A stretch of DNA of 64,000 nt from SpSt-539 sp964549445 (GTDB lineage Bacteria > Planctomycetota > Phycisphaerae > UBA1845 > UTPLA1). A model generated the notes under the pieces. The model searched no databases and was not told the DNA's origin. It saw only the letters and a list, made by a program, of their open reading frames with translations. Below are positions 53,938-62,737 of this stretch, piece by piece (positions within the stretch are counted from its first letter, which is position 1; each line of letters opens with the position of its first letter). A program made the position numbers and the translations under genes. The stretch lies in NCBI GenBank assembly GCA_964549445.1, contig CAZJVS010000001.1:124001-188000 (forward strand), given 5' to 3'.

Positions 53938-55278
53938 TCATTGTGCTGCTTCCCCGGCTCCGAGCACCGCGGCCGGCGAGGTCAGGAGGCTTGCCAGAGC
54001 GGCCTCGCGCTGCAGACCGGTCGACAAGTCCTTAATCTGCAGAACGCCTCGCTCCACCGTCTCCTGGCCAACGACCACCACCGCGCGGCAGCCGCGATCG
54101 GCGGCACGCTTGAACTGCTTTCCGACGGCCTGGGCCTCGTAGGCGAATTCGGCGATCACACCCCCCCGCCGGAAGGCGGCGACAAGATTCGCAACAATCG
54201 GCGACGGCAGCCGTTCGGCGCCCGTCGTTGCGTCGACGACGAAGATTCCGCCCCCCTCTGCCGAAGCGGCCACGCGGTTCAAGTCGGTCAACAATTCGAG
54301 CAGAACGACGTCGCCCATGCCGAATCCCACGGCGGGCATAGGCTTGCCGCCCATCTGTTCGAGCAGGTTGTCGTAGCGGCCGCCGCCGCAGATGGCGCGG
54401 AGCTTTCCGGGGCGGTCGTAGATCTCGAAAACGGGCCCCGTGTAATAGGCGAGCCCGCGGACGATGCGAAAGTCGATTTTACAGAAGTCTAGAATTCTAT
54501 AATCGTGTAATATGGCGGTCAGTGTCTTCAGGGTGACGGCGGCGGACGCGACCCGGTCCATCGTGTTATGCCGGGCCACTCGCGATTCCAGTTCCTCGAT
54601 CGAGTCGGCCGACATCACCTCCCACAGTCGATCGAACGCAACATAAGATCCCAACGCCTCACCCCATCGGCGGGAAAGTTCTTCATGCGGCAGCTTTCCA
54701 AGCTTATCCAGAAGCGCGTAGGCGGCCGGAAGACTTTCGGGCGGGATGCCCAGCGTCGACAAGACAGCCGCCATCAGTTGGCGGTCGTTCACGCGAACTA
54801 CGATGTCATCAGCCGTCAGCCCCAACTCGCGCAGCCCCTCGACGGCGACGAGAATGCACTCGGCGTCGGCGGCGACGCCGGACACGCCGAGAATGTCGAT
54901 GTTCCACTGCAGGAACTCGCGCAATCTTCCGCGCTGCGGGCGCTCACCGCGGTAGAGCCGGGGCATGCAAAACCACTTGATCGGTCGGGGCAGTGAGCCC
55001 TGGCGGGCTGCCACCATTCGGGCCAGCGTAGGCGTCATCTCGGGGCGAAGGGCCAGATTGCGCCCGCCACGATCGGTCAGTGTGAAAAGCTGCTCGACAA
55101 TCTCGTCGCCGCTCTTGCGGGTGTAGAGGTCGGTGTGCTCGAGGGTCGGACCTTCAAACTCGCGAAAGCCGTGCAGCAGCGAGATGCGACGCCAGGCGTC
55201 AAGAATTCTCCGCGTCGGTGCGTAGTCGTCGGGATAGAAATCGCGGGTGCCTTTGACTGGGGGAATCGGTTCGGCCAC
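53938..55278 (-). CDS. hisS: Histidyl-tRNA synthetase
   Basis: A 446-residue class II synthetase that charges tRNA-His. GTRDFYPDDY is the family start, so GTG 55278 was chosen. Motif 2 (RGERPQRGRLREFLQWNIDI), the HisA signature RGLAYYTGPVFEI and motif 3 (MPAVGFGMGDVVLLEL) are intact, followed by an anticodon-binding domain. One stretch just before the HisA motif (codons for AILHDYRILDFCKID) is AT-rich and uses ATA, TTA, AGA, ATT and CTA codons. It coincides with an AT-rich dispersed element (54479-54503). The overall length is normal. Confidence 0.95.
   Translation of the reverse strand: MAEPIPPVKGTRDFYPDDYAPTRRILDAWRRISLLHGFREFEGPTLEHTDLYTRKSGDEIVEQLFTLTDRGGRNLALRPEMTPTLARMVAARQGSLPRPIKWFCMPRLYRGERPQRGRLREFLQWNIDILGVSGVAADAECILVAVEGLRELGLTADDIVVRVNDRQLMAAVLSTLGIPPESLPAAYALLDKLGKLPHEELSRRWGEALGSYVAFDRLWEVMSADSIEELESRVARHNTMDRVASAAVTLKTLTAILHDYRILDFCKIDFRIVRGLAYYTGPVFEIYDRPGKLRAICGGGRYDNLLEQMGGKPMPAVGFGMGDVVLLELLTDLNRVAASAEGGGIFVVDATTGAERLPSPIVANLVAAFRRGGVIAEFAYEAQAVGKQFKRAADRGCRAVVVVGQETVERGVLQIKDLSTGLQREAALASLLTSPAAVLGAGEAAQ
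54479..54503. repeat. AT-rich dispersed element, copy D, inside hisS
   Basis: The 25-bp stretch starting TTACAG and ending TTCTATAAT is identical at 22 of 25 positions to 53718-53742 of copy C. It also shares AGAAGTCT with copy B. On the hisS coding strand it encodes YRILDFC, and the same strand of copy C would encode YRIIEYC. This strengthens the relation, since the reading phase is the same. Confidence 0.65.
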
Positions 55279-55356
55279 GCGCGCGATTGTATGGGGCGAT
55301 GCAGGCGGGTCAATTCGGAAATGTGGCCGCCCGCTTCGCAACGTATAATCGCGACC

Positions 55357-55953
55357 ATGCGAGTCATCGTTGGACGCTACCGCGGCCGTAAGCTCGTCGC
55401 CCCCGAGGGCGAAACGACGCGCCCGATCCTCGATCGCGTCAAGCAGGCGCTGTTTGACCGACTCGGAGCGCGCTGGGGATTGCCGGGCGAGATTCCGCCG
55501 TTCGACGTGCTCGACCTTTACGCGGGGGCCGGAAGTCTGGGAATCGAGGCGCTTTCACGCGGCGCCCGGTTCTGCTGTTTCGTTGAGACGGATGCTTCAG
55601 CGGTGGAGTGCCTGCGGCGCAATCTGACGGCGCTGCGCGAGGATGACTCCTACGAAGTCATCACGGCACCGGCCGAACGGGCGACGATTGCATTGGATTC
55701 CAGGCGAGCGTACTCACTGGTTTTCCTTGACCCGCCCTATCCGCTGAGCGGCGGCATCTCGGAACAGACGCCGGTTGGGCGCGTGATGGCGCGACTGGGT
55801 CGAGACGTCCCCGTCTCCAACGACGCACTGCTCGTTTGGCGAGTTCCGCGCGAAATTGTCTCACCCAATATGCTTCCGGGAGGGTGGTTGGTCGCCGAGA
55901 GACACGACTATGGAACGATGAGTCTGCTGTTCCTTCATCGACCTGCGCCATGA
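55357..55953 (+). CDS. rsmD: 16S rRNA guanine-966 N2-methyltransferase
   Basis: A 198-residue SAM-dependent methyltransferase of the RsmD family, modifying G966 of 16S rRNA. It has MRVIVGRYRGRKL at the start, TTRPILDRVKQALFDRLG, the SAM motif DVLDLYAGAGSLGIEALSRG and the catalytic motif IV as FLDPPYPL. ATG 55357 begins the conserved GRYRGRKL segment. The stop overlaps the next start by ATGA. Divergent from hisS across 78 nt. Confidence 0.93.
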   Translation: MRVIVGRYRGRKLVAPEGETTRPILDRVKQALFDRLGARWGLPGEIPPFDVLDLYAGAGSLGIEALSRGARFCCFVETDASAVECLRRNLTALREDDSYEVITAPAERATIALDSRRAYSLVFLDPPYPLSGGISEQTPVGRVMARLGRDVPVSNDALLVWRVPREIVSPNMLPGGWLVAERHDYGTMSLLFLHRPAP

Positions 55954-57209
55954 AGCAACCGCCCCCCACTTCCGCGCGATCCGCGGCACTGAGAATCGTT
56001 CGAACCCTTCGCGAGGCCGGGCACACCGCGCTGTTCGCCGGCGGATGCGTTCGCGACATGTTGATGCGCCGGCCGCCGGCGGATTTTGACGTCGCGACGG
56101 ATGCGCGGCCGGATCGAATAATTTCCCTCTTTCGCCGGACGCAGAAAGTCGGCGTGCAGTTCGGCGTGGTGATTGTCGGGATCGGGCGTCATTGGGTCGA
56201 AGTTGCCACGTTTCGAAGCGACCTGGACTATGCGGACGGCCGCCGCCCCACCGCTGTGCGATTCAGCGATGCACGGCATGACGCCGAGCGGCGCGACTTC
56301 ACCATCAACGGCATGTTCTACGAGCCGATCTCGCGAGAGGTTATCGACTACGTTGGCGGGCGTTCCGACTTGAAGGCCGGTGTGATTCGCGCGATCGGCG
56401 ACGCGTCGAAGCGATTCGGCGAAGATCACCTGCGGATGCTGCGAGCCGTGCGGTTCGCGGCGCGACTCGGATTTCGGATCGAAGCCGAGACGCACGCGGC
56501 TATCAAGCGCCATGCAGCGTTCATCTCGCGCGTCAGCCCGGAGCGGATCGGGGATGAACTTGAGCGCATCCTCATACGATCAAGCCGGGCGGCCGGATGG
56601 CATCAACTCTGCGCCGTTGGACTGTTGCCGCATCTGTGGCGAGGCGCTGAGTCGCTCGTTGCGTCCCACGCGGAAATCGAGAAGCGCCTGGGGAGCTACC
56701 CGCCGCGGGCGGTTTCATTCGAACTGGGTCTTGCCGGAGTTCTCCTGGGGCGGAGCGCTGGTGCGATTCGCGATGCCTGTTCGTCCCTGCGAACGAGCAA
56801 CGAGACGCGCGACGCGGTCGGATGGCTCTGCCGAAATGAACCGCGATTGCACGACGACGCGCGTGTCAGCATGGCGGATTTGAAGTTTCTCATGGCGAAC
56901 GAGCGGTTCGGCGAGTTGCTCAGGCTGTTGGCCGCATCGTTGAAGGCGACCGGCGCGTCTCTGGCCCCCCACCGTCGCCTGAAGCGCCGCGCGTCGGCCA
57001 TCCCGCCGGAGGCCGTTGCCCCCCCGCCGCTGCTTTCGGGCGAAGACTTGCTTGCAATGCACGTTCCCCAGGGGCCGATCTACCGCTTCGTTCTGGAGCG
57101 GGTCTACCGCGACCAGCTTGATCTGGCAATCGCTACGCGTGCCGCCGCGTTAGAACTCGCAAAACGCCTGATTGCCGAGGCTAGCCCGCCCGCCGCGCGA
57201 AGGCGGTGA
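55950..57209 (+). CDS. CCA-adding enzyme / poly(A) polymerase family protein
   Basis: A 419-residue class II tRNA nucleotidyltransferase-fold enzyme. The signature LFAGGCVRDMLMRR and DFDVATDA hold the catalytic carboxylates, RRDFTINGMFY is motif B, and EDHLRMLRAVRFAARLGF and ISPERIG-like (VSPERIGDELERIL) follow. Either CCA addition to tRNA or polyadenylation is possible, and bacterial members cannot be told apart by eye here. ATG 55950 overlaps the rsmD stop. Its 3' end overlaps the convergent methyltransferase gene by 29 nt. Confidence 0.92.
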   Translation: MKQPPPTSARSAALRIVRTLREAGHTALFAGGCVRDMLMRRPPADFDVATDARPDRIISLFRRTQKVGVQFGVVIVGIGRHWVEVATFRSDLDYADGRRPTAVRFSDARHDAERRDFTINGMFYEPISREVIDYVGGRSDLKAGVIRAIGDASKRFGEDHLRMLRAVRFAARLGFRIEAETHAAIKRHAAFISRVSPERIGDELERILIRSSRAAGWHQLCAVGLLPHLWRGAESLVASHAEIEKRLGSYPPRAVSFELGLAGVLLGRSAGAIRDACSSLRTSNETRDAVGWLCRNEPRLHDDARVSMADLKFLMANERFGELLRLLAASLKATGASLAPHRRLKRRASAIPPEAVAPPPLLSGEDLLAMHVPQGPIYRFVLERVYRDQLDLAIATRAAALELAKRLIAEASPPAARRR

Positions 57210-57966
57210 TATTCATCAGCACGGTGAATCCCGCTGCGCGATAGAAGGCGCGGGCTAGCGGGCCGCGTGCTGAATGGTCAACGTCGTACCATACGTTGGC
57301 GCGGAACCCGGTTTTTCGTAACAGGCGTCGGAGCGACCGCACGGACTGTTCATTGAGGTGGTACTCCCGATAGTGGTCGTGCACCGTGTCGGGCATGCGT
57401 GCCGGCAAGTGCTTCTGTCTCAATAGCAGACTTAGCCAGCGCTTGACCGGATAGAACGTCCGCGCCAGTCGATTCGGATATGTGTAGATCAGCAGAACGC
57501 CGTCCGGCTTCAGAATGCGATTAACGACGCGAAGGATGCACTGCGCCTCGACCGGACTCACATGTTCGATGAACTCCGACATGAGCACTTTGTCGAACTG
57601 ATTCGGCGGAAAGTCGATTTCCGCAGCCGATGCCTTTCGAAATGTGATGGGAAGCCGCTTACCGGCAGCGGTCTCAATTGACTCGACCTTTGCCCGGGCC
57701 ATCGCAAGCGCCGCGTCCGAGTAGTCCACGCCTGTCGAATGCGCACCGGCGAACGCGGCGGCGATGGTCGCCTCCCCCCTGCCGCAACCGATGTCGAGAA
57801 ATACATCGCTCGGTCTGAGTCGGAGCAGTTCAAGACTCCGCCGGGCGCGTGGAAAGACGGTTTCCATTCGGCCATCAAAGTTCGCCCAGGCGTCGGCGCC
57901 GTCACACTGCTCGGCAAAGTAATGGGCGTCGTACAGTTCTCGGACATCGATCGACGACTTTTGCAC
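57181..57966 (-). CDS. Class I SAM-dependent methyltransferase
   Basis: A 261-residue methyltransferase. VFLDIGCGRGEATIAAAFAG is the SAM motif I, TGVDYSDAALAMARAKVE is motif II, and FDKVLMSEFIEHVSPVEAQC and LKPDGVLLIYTYPN are post-I and motif III. This pattern is of the Methyltransf_11/25 group that modifies lipids, quinones or sugars. GTG 57966 begins the protein-like part; the frame stays open upstream, antisense to the phosphatase gene, without homology. The substrate is unknown. Confidence 0.87.
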   Translation of the reverse strand: MQKSSIDVRELYDAHYFAEQCDGADAWANFDGRMETVFPRARRSLELLRLRPSDVFLDIGCGRGEATIAAAFAGAHSTGVDYSDAALAMARAKVESIETAAGKRLPITFRKASAAEIDFPPNQFDKVLMSEFIEHVSPVEAQCILRVVNRILKPDGVLLIYTYPNRLARTFYPVKRWLSLLLRQKHLPARMPDTVHDHYREYHLNEQSVRSLRRLLRKTGFRANVWYDVDHSARGPLARAFYRAAGFTVLMNITAFARRAG

Positions 57967-58122
57967 ACGAAGGCCTCGGCGAATTGCTGGTTCATCCAGT
58001 GCAGCGAAGCATAATCGATGGCGGGAACGATTCTCACTGCTCCCCAATCGGCGGGCGAGGATTAGAATGGGTTTGAACCGGCGGTCGCGGTCGCTCCGCT
58101 TCGCCGTTGCGGAAGACTGCCG

Positions 58123-60219
58123 ATGCGGATTCGTTGGAAACTTCTCCTGCTGCTGCTTGCCATCGCGCTGGTCCCGCTGGCGATCGCGCTTTGGTTCGGC
58201 CGTGGCGAGGCCATTCGCGCCGCAGACCAACTGACGGAAAACACGCGCTCGCTGCTGATCTCGGACGCCGAGCAATTCCTGTTGCAGACGGTTCGGGACA
58301 ATGGCCGACTGTTGCAATCGCGGGCCGAGTATCTGGAGCAGAACGTTCGATTTCAGGCCCGGGCTGCTGCGGAATTTCTGGAAGAAGCGCCTCCGATTGA
58401 TCCGCAAATTCGTTTCATGCGCGACGAACCGAATCGACTCGGTCCTGGCGTTGCGACGCGGCCGGGCGCGGGCGAGTCGGGGTTCGATTTTCTCGCGTTC
58501 TATCTTGCCCCGGGCGTGTCGAGGGAGGCCGTTGCCGGCGACCTGGCACGGCTTACGCGAATGCTGCAGACCTATCAGCTCGCGCGCCAGTCGCAATCGG
58601 ACAATCTGCTGTGGCAGTTCACGAGCACACCGAGCGGCATTCACAGTTTCTACCCCGGCGATGGCTGGCTGCCGGAGAACTATGACCCGCGGCAGCGGCC
58701 GTGGTTTCAGGAAGCGGTGAAGGCCGGGAAGCTGACTTGGAGTCCGCCGCTGAAGGACGCAGGGACGCAGGAAGTCGTCCTGACCATTGCGATGCCGGTC
58801 TACGGCCGAGGCGGCGAGCTTCGGGCGGTCACGGCGATCGACGTCCGGATGTCGCAGACGGTCAGCGTCGTCGATCTTCCCGCACATTGGCGGCAGCACG
58901 CGGAGACCATGATCGTCTTCCCCGATCCGGCGGCCGACTCGGGTCGTGGCGCGATTCGCGTGTGGGCCAAGCAGGAATATCGATCGGACACAACGTGGGA
59001 GGTTCCGCTCGAGTACGAAACGCTGCCGACGACGGACGATCCGCGCTTTCGGCCGGTGCTGGAAGACCTTCGTGCCGGGCGGGCCGGCGTTCGCGGCGTG
59101 CGCTATCGCGGCCGGGAGACGATTTGGGCCTACGGCCCGCTCACCGGCACCCAGTCGTCGCTGCTGGTGATCCTTCCGCACGATGTCGTACTGGCGCGGG
59201 CGCTCGATGCCGACGTTCAAATCCACGGGCTGATTGAGGCGCAGAAGAATTGGATCGTCCGGCTGCTGCTGGCGGTCATCGCTGTGATCGTGATTCTTGC
59301 GATCACGGCGTCGCGGTACATCACGCGGCCAATCCGGGAACTGGCGGACGCCGCTCACCGCATCGCGATCGGCGATCTCGACACACCGGTTCGCGTCCGA
59401 ACGCGCGACGAATTGGGAGAACTCGGCGGCGTTGTGAACGCGATGCTGCCGCAGCTCCGCGATCGTCTGCGAATGCGCGAGGGTCTCTCCGTCGCCATGG
59501 CGGTGCAGAAGAGTCTGCTGCCAGGCCAGCTGCCGGAGATCAAGGGCTGGGACGTTGCAGGCGTCTGCCTGTTTTCCGATGAGACGGGCGGCGACTACTA
59601 CGACTTTGTCGATCTCTCGGGCGGCCATCCGGGGCGGTTTGGCGCGGCAGTGGGCGACGTGACCGGCCACGGCATCGGTGCGGCGCTCATGATGGCGACG
59701 GTCCGCGCGTTGCTGCGCAGCGGCGTTCGCGAAACCGACTCGCTCGGCGATCTGATCGTCCGCATCAATCAGGAATTGCTTCGGCCCGACTCGGCGTCGC
59801 TGCAACTGATGACGCTGTGCTGTCTCGTTTTCGACGCCGAATCGCGCAGCGTCCGCTGGTGCAGCGCCGGACACGATGCGCCCCTGCTCTATGACCCGGT
59901 GTCGCAGCAATTCTCGGAGTTGTCGAGCGGAGGCGGCGTTCCGCTCGGCGTGCAGGCGGATTGGCACTACGAAGAGCTGGGCCCGCAGGCCATGCAGCCG
60001 GATCAGCTCGTCGTCATCGGAACCGACGGAATCTGGGAGGCCAGAAACGCCGCGGGCGATTTCTTCGGCAAGGAACGGTTGAAGGCCGCAGTCGCGGAGT
60101 CGGCCGGACGTGGTGCGGGCGAGATTTGCGCTGCGGTGACGGCGGCCGTGGCCGCCTTCCGCGGCGAGCGGCGCCAGGAAGACGATCTCACACTCGTGAT
60201 CGTGAAACTTCGGGCTTGA
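58123..60219 (+). CDS. Membrane sensor phosphatase (Cache-type sensor, HAMP, SpoIIE/PP2C)
   Basis: A 698-residue protein. A first membrane helix (about 5-25) and a second (about 380-400) flank a large extracytoplasmic sensor with a dCache-like PAS module (PRQRPWFQEAVKAGKLTWSP). A HAMP domain (RYITRPIRELADAAHRIAIG) leads into the SpoIIE-type PP2C phosphatase: AMAVQKSLLPGQLPEIKGWD, GGDYYDFVDLSGG, VGDVTGHGIGAALMMA, SAGHDAPLLY and GTDGIWEARN, with metal-binding Asp residues intact. It probably dephosphorylates an anti-sigma-factor antagonist, linking an external signal to a partner switch. No such partner is nearby. Confidence 0.93.
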   Translation: MRIRWKLLLLLLAIALVPLAIALWFGRGEAIRAADQLTENTRSLLISDAEQFLLQTVRDNGRLLQSRAEYLEQNVRFQARAAAEFLEEAPPIDPQIRFMRDEPNRLGPGVATRPGAGESGFDFLAFYLAPGVSREAVAGDLARLTRMLQTYQLARQSQSDNLLWQFTSTPSGIHSFYPGDGWLPENYDPRQRPWFQEAVKAGKLTWSPPLKDAGTQEVVLTIAMPVYGRGGELRAVTAIDVRMSQTVSVVDLPAHWRQHAETMIVFPDPAADSGRGAIRVWAKQEYRSDTTWEVPLEYETLPTTDDPRFRPVLEDLRAGRAGVRGVRYRGRETIWAYGPLTGTQSSLLVILPHDVVLARALDADVQIHGLIEAQKNWIVRLLLAVIAVIVILAITASRYITRPIRELADAAHRIAIGDLDTPVRVRTRDELGELGGVVNAMLPQLRDRLRMREGLSVAMAVQKSLLPGQLPEIKGWDVAGVCLFSDETGGDYYDFVDLSGGHPGRFGAAVGDVTGHGIGAALMMATVRALLRSGVRETDSLGDLIVRINQELLRPDSASLQLMTLCCLVFDAESRSVRWCSAGHDAPLLYDPVSQQFSELSSGGGVPLGVQADWHYEELGPQAMQPDQLVVIGTDGIWEARNAAGDFFGKERLKAAVAESAGRGAGEICAAVTAAVAAFRGERRQEDDLTLVIVKLRA

Positions 60220-60327
60220 ATGCGCTTCCGGCGACCGCAAGTCCGGTGCTGGACACCGCTCCCCAAGTTAGGTATATGGCCGGTCTGGCGCGGCCGTTTG
60301 TTTGTTTTTTTGAAAGGAGAACAAAGC

Positions 60328-60927
60328 ATGCGTCGTTTGGTGTGGTTGTGTTGCAGTGCGGCACTGATTGCCGGATGTTCCGATTCTCATCCCAAGATGT
60401 CGATGGATGAGATGATGAAGAAGGCCACGCCGGCCCCGGAGTTGTCCAAGCTCAACTCGTGGGTCGGCAACTGGACCGGCACGGCGGAGATGGTCAAGCC
60501 GTCGGCCGACGAGATGAAGAAGATGATGTCGGGTGACGCGGCACAGAAATTCACGGGCAAGTTCAACGGCGGGTCGAGCTATCAGTGGACGATGAACGGA
60601 ATGTATCTCGAGGGCAAGGGCTGGCACGAACGACACGATGGAACGCGCGACAATTTCATGGAAGTCATGGGTTGGGATGTTAAGACGAAGAAGTACTGGT
60701 CCGGATTCGTAAGCGACGGCGGCGAGCGCGGCGAGGCCTGGACGACCGTCAGCTCGGATGGCAAGACATTCACGTCGCAGGCCAAGGGATGCGACAGCCA
60801 CGGAAATCCGACCACCGGACGCGGGTCGATGACGTTCGTCGACAATAACACCATCAACTGGACTTGGGTAGAAACCGGCGCGATGGGCACGATGGAGCTG
60901 AAGGGAACTATGAAGCGCTCGATGTGA
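60328..60927 (+). CDS. DUF1579-like exported lipoprotein
   Basis: A 199-residue lipoprotein. ATG 60328 follows AAAGGAGA, a strong site. The signal ends in a lipobox (LIAGCSDS). The mature part is a beta-barrel-like domain of the DUF1579 type, seen in LNSWVGNWTGTAEMVKP, GMYLEGKGWHERHDG and NFMEVMGWDVKTKKYWSGF. The ligand is unknown. A Rho-independent terminator lies 28 nt downstream. Confidence 0.86.
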   Translation: MRRLVWLCCSAALIAGCSDSHPKMSMDEMMKKATPAPELSKLNSWVGNWTGTAEMVKPSADEMKKMMSGDAAQKFTGKFNGGSSYQWTMNGMYLEGKGWHERHDGTRDNFMEVMGWDVKTKKYWSGFVSDGGERGEAWTTVSSDGKTFTSQAKGCDSHGNPTTGRGSMTFVDNNTINWTWVETGAMGTMELKGTMKRSM

Positions 60928-60955
60928 CGAATCCACACGAGTATGTTCAGTAATT

Positions 60956-60987
60956 GAAGGGTGCGCATCGGCGCACCCTTCTTTTTT
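60956..60987 (+). terminator. Rho-independent terminator
   Basis: An 11-bp perfect stem (60956-60966 with 60971-60981) around the loop ATCG is followed by six T. It stops transcription of the lipoprotein gene. Its partial A-run on the other side might also help the convergent hutU transcript. Confidence 0.93.
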
Positions 60988-61030
60988 GTACGGCCGAATT
61001 GCGCCGCCCGGGATCTCGACGAGGGATGTG

Positions 61031-62707
61031 CTAGACCGGTATCTTTGCGCCACGCTGGGACGCAATGCCAACCGCTTTCTCGTAGCCCGCGTCGACGTGT
61101 CGGAACAGCCCCATCGCCGGGTCGCAGGTCAGAACGCGCTCGATCCGTTTCGCCGCCTCGGCTGTGCCGTCGGCGACGATGACCATGCCGGCGTGCAGCG
61201 AGTAGCCGATCCCGACTCCCCCGCCGTGGTGGTAGCTCACCCAACTCGCGCCGCAGGCGGTGTTTGCCATGGCGTTGAGGATCGGCCAGTCGGCGATGGC
61301 GTCTGAGCCGTCCTTCATGCCCTCGGTTTCGCGGTTTGGTGACGCGACCGAGCCGCAATCCAAATGGTCGCGGCCGATGACGATCGGTGCCTTCACCTTT
61401 CCTGTGCGAACGAGATCGTTGAAGGCGAGGCCGGCCTTGGCACGTTCACCGTAGCCGAGCCAGCAGATGCGTGCCGGCAGGCCCTGGAACGCGACGCGGT
61501 CGCGGGCCAACTTGATCCACCGCGCCAGATGAGTTTTTTCGGGGAAGAGTCTCAGAATCGTGTCGTCGGTCGCGGCGATATCGGCCGGGTCGCCCGAGAG
61601 CGCCACCCACCGGAACGGGCCGCTACCTTCGCAGAAGAGCGGTCGAATGTACTCGGGGACGAAGCCGGGAATATCAAACGCATTGGCGACGCCGGCCAGC
61701 TTCGCTTGAGCGCGGATGTTGTTGCCGTAGTCGAACGTGATCGCGCCGGCATTCTTCAAGTCGAGCATCGCCTGGACGTGCCGCCCCATCGATTCGAACG
61801 CGAATTTCTGATACCGATCCGGGTCGGACATCCGCAGCTTCAACGCGTCGTCATACGAAACTTGATGCGGCACGTAGCCGTTGAGCGGGTCGTGCGCGCT
61901 GGTCTGATCGGTCAGCAGATCGGGAACGACTCGCCGCTTCACCAGCTCGGGCAGCACGTCGGCCGCGTTCCCGAGCAGACCGACCGACAGCCCTCGACGA
62001 TTTCTTCGTGCTTCGTTCAACCACGCGAGCGCCTCGTCGAGCGACGCGGTCGATTTGTCGAGATAGCGCGTCTCCAGCCGGCGCTGGATGCGATGCGGAT
62101 CAACTTCGGTGCATAAGCACGCGGCATCGTTCATCGTCGCCGCCAGCGGCTGAGCACCGCCCATGCCGCCGAGTCCACCGGTCACGACCAGCCGTCCGGC
62201 GAGATTGCCGCCGAAATGCCGCTCCCCCGCCGCCGCGAACGTTTCGTAGGTCCCCTGCAGGATCCCCTGCGTGCCGATGTAGATCCAGCTTCCGGCCGTC
62301 ATCTGGCCGTACATGGTGAGGCCGAGGGCTTCGAGGCGCGAGAACTCGTCAAACGTGGCCCACTTGGGAACCAGGTTGGAGTTGGCGATCAGGACCCGCG
62401 GCGCATCTGCATGCGTTCGCAGGACGCCGACGGCCCGCCCGGACTGAACCAAGAGCGTCTCGTCGTTGCCCAGCTCGCGCAAGGCCCGCACGATGCGGTC
62501 GAAGTCGGCCCAGGAGCGGGCGGCCTTGCCCCGGCCGCCGTAGACGATCAGTTCATCCGGCTTCTCGGCGACGTCGGGGTCGAGATTGTTATGCAGCATC
62601 CGCAGGGCGGCTTCCTGGAGCCAGCCCTTGCAGGAGAGGGTCGTGCCGCGCGGCGCGTGGACGGGCCGGGCGCCGGATGATTTTGCCGCTGGAGTTGCTA
62701 TCGACAT
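61031..62707 (-). CDS. hutU: Urocanate hydratase
   Basis: A 558-residue NAD-containing enzyme of histidine breakdown that turns urocanate into imidazolone propionate. Conserved parts are the N-terminal CKGWLQEAALRMLHNNLDPD, the NAD loop VTGGLGGMGGAQPLAATM, and the active-site stretch RIQRRLETRYLD, with WVSYHHGGGVGIGYSLHAG near the C-terminus. The length fits the family (about 550-560). No other hut gene is in the window. It follows the selenoprotein gene after 30 nt on the same strand, so the two may be transcribed together. Confidence 0.97.
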   Translation of the reverse strand: MSIATPAAKSSGARPVHAPRGTTLSCKGWLQEAALRMLHNNLDPDVAEKPDELIVYGGRGKAARSWADFDRIVRALRELGNDETLLVQSGRAVGVLRTHADAPRVLIANSNLVPKWATFDEFSRLEALGLTMYGQMTAGSWIYIGTQGILQGTYETFAAAGERHFGGNLAGRLVVTGGLGGMGGAQPLAATMNDAACLCTEVDPHRIQRRLETRYLDKSTASLDEALAWLNEARRNRRGLSVGLLGNAADVLPELVKRRVVPDLLTDQTSAHDPLNGYVPHQVSYDDALKLRMSDPDRYQKFAFESMGRHVQAMLDLKNAGAITFDYGNNIRAQAKLAGVANAFDIPGFVPEYIRPLFCEGSGPFRWVALSGDPADIAATDDTILRLFPEKTHLARWIKLARDRVAFQGLPARICWLGYGERAKAGLAFNDLVRTGKVKAPIVIGRDHLDCGSVASPNRETEGMKDGSDAIADWPILNAMANTACGASWVSYHHGGGVGIGYSLHAGMVIVADGTAEAAKRIERVLTCDPAMGLFRHVDAGYEKAVGIASQRGAKIPV

Positions 62708-62737
62708 CGATCCGCACGCCCCGACCGCTCTGCGTTG

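Noticed and set aside
53510..53941. Minus-strand frame reading through the AT-rich hairpin
   Set aside because: No protein-like pattern apart from the repeat itself and no ribosome site; the HYExAFE gene begins at its own ATG. It was used only to show the phase relation with hisS.
57967..60240. Very long minus-strand open frame continuing the methyltransferase gene upstream
   Set aside because: It is the antisense shadow of the SpoIIE-type phosphatase, rich in Arg/His/Gln. Homology begins only at the GTG at 57966.
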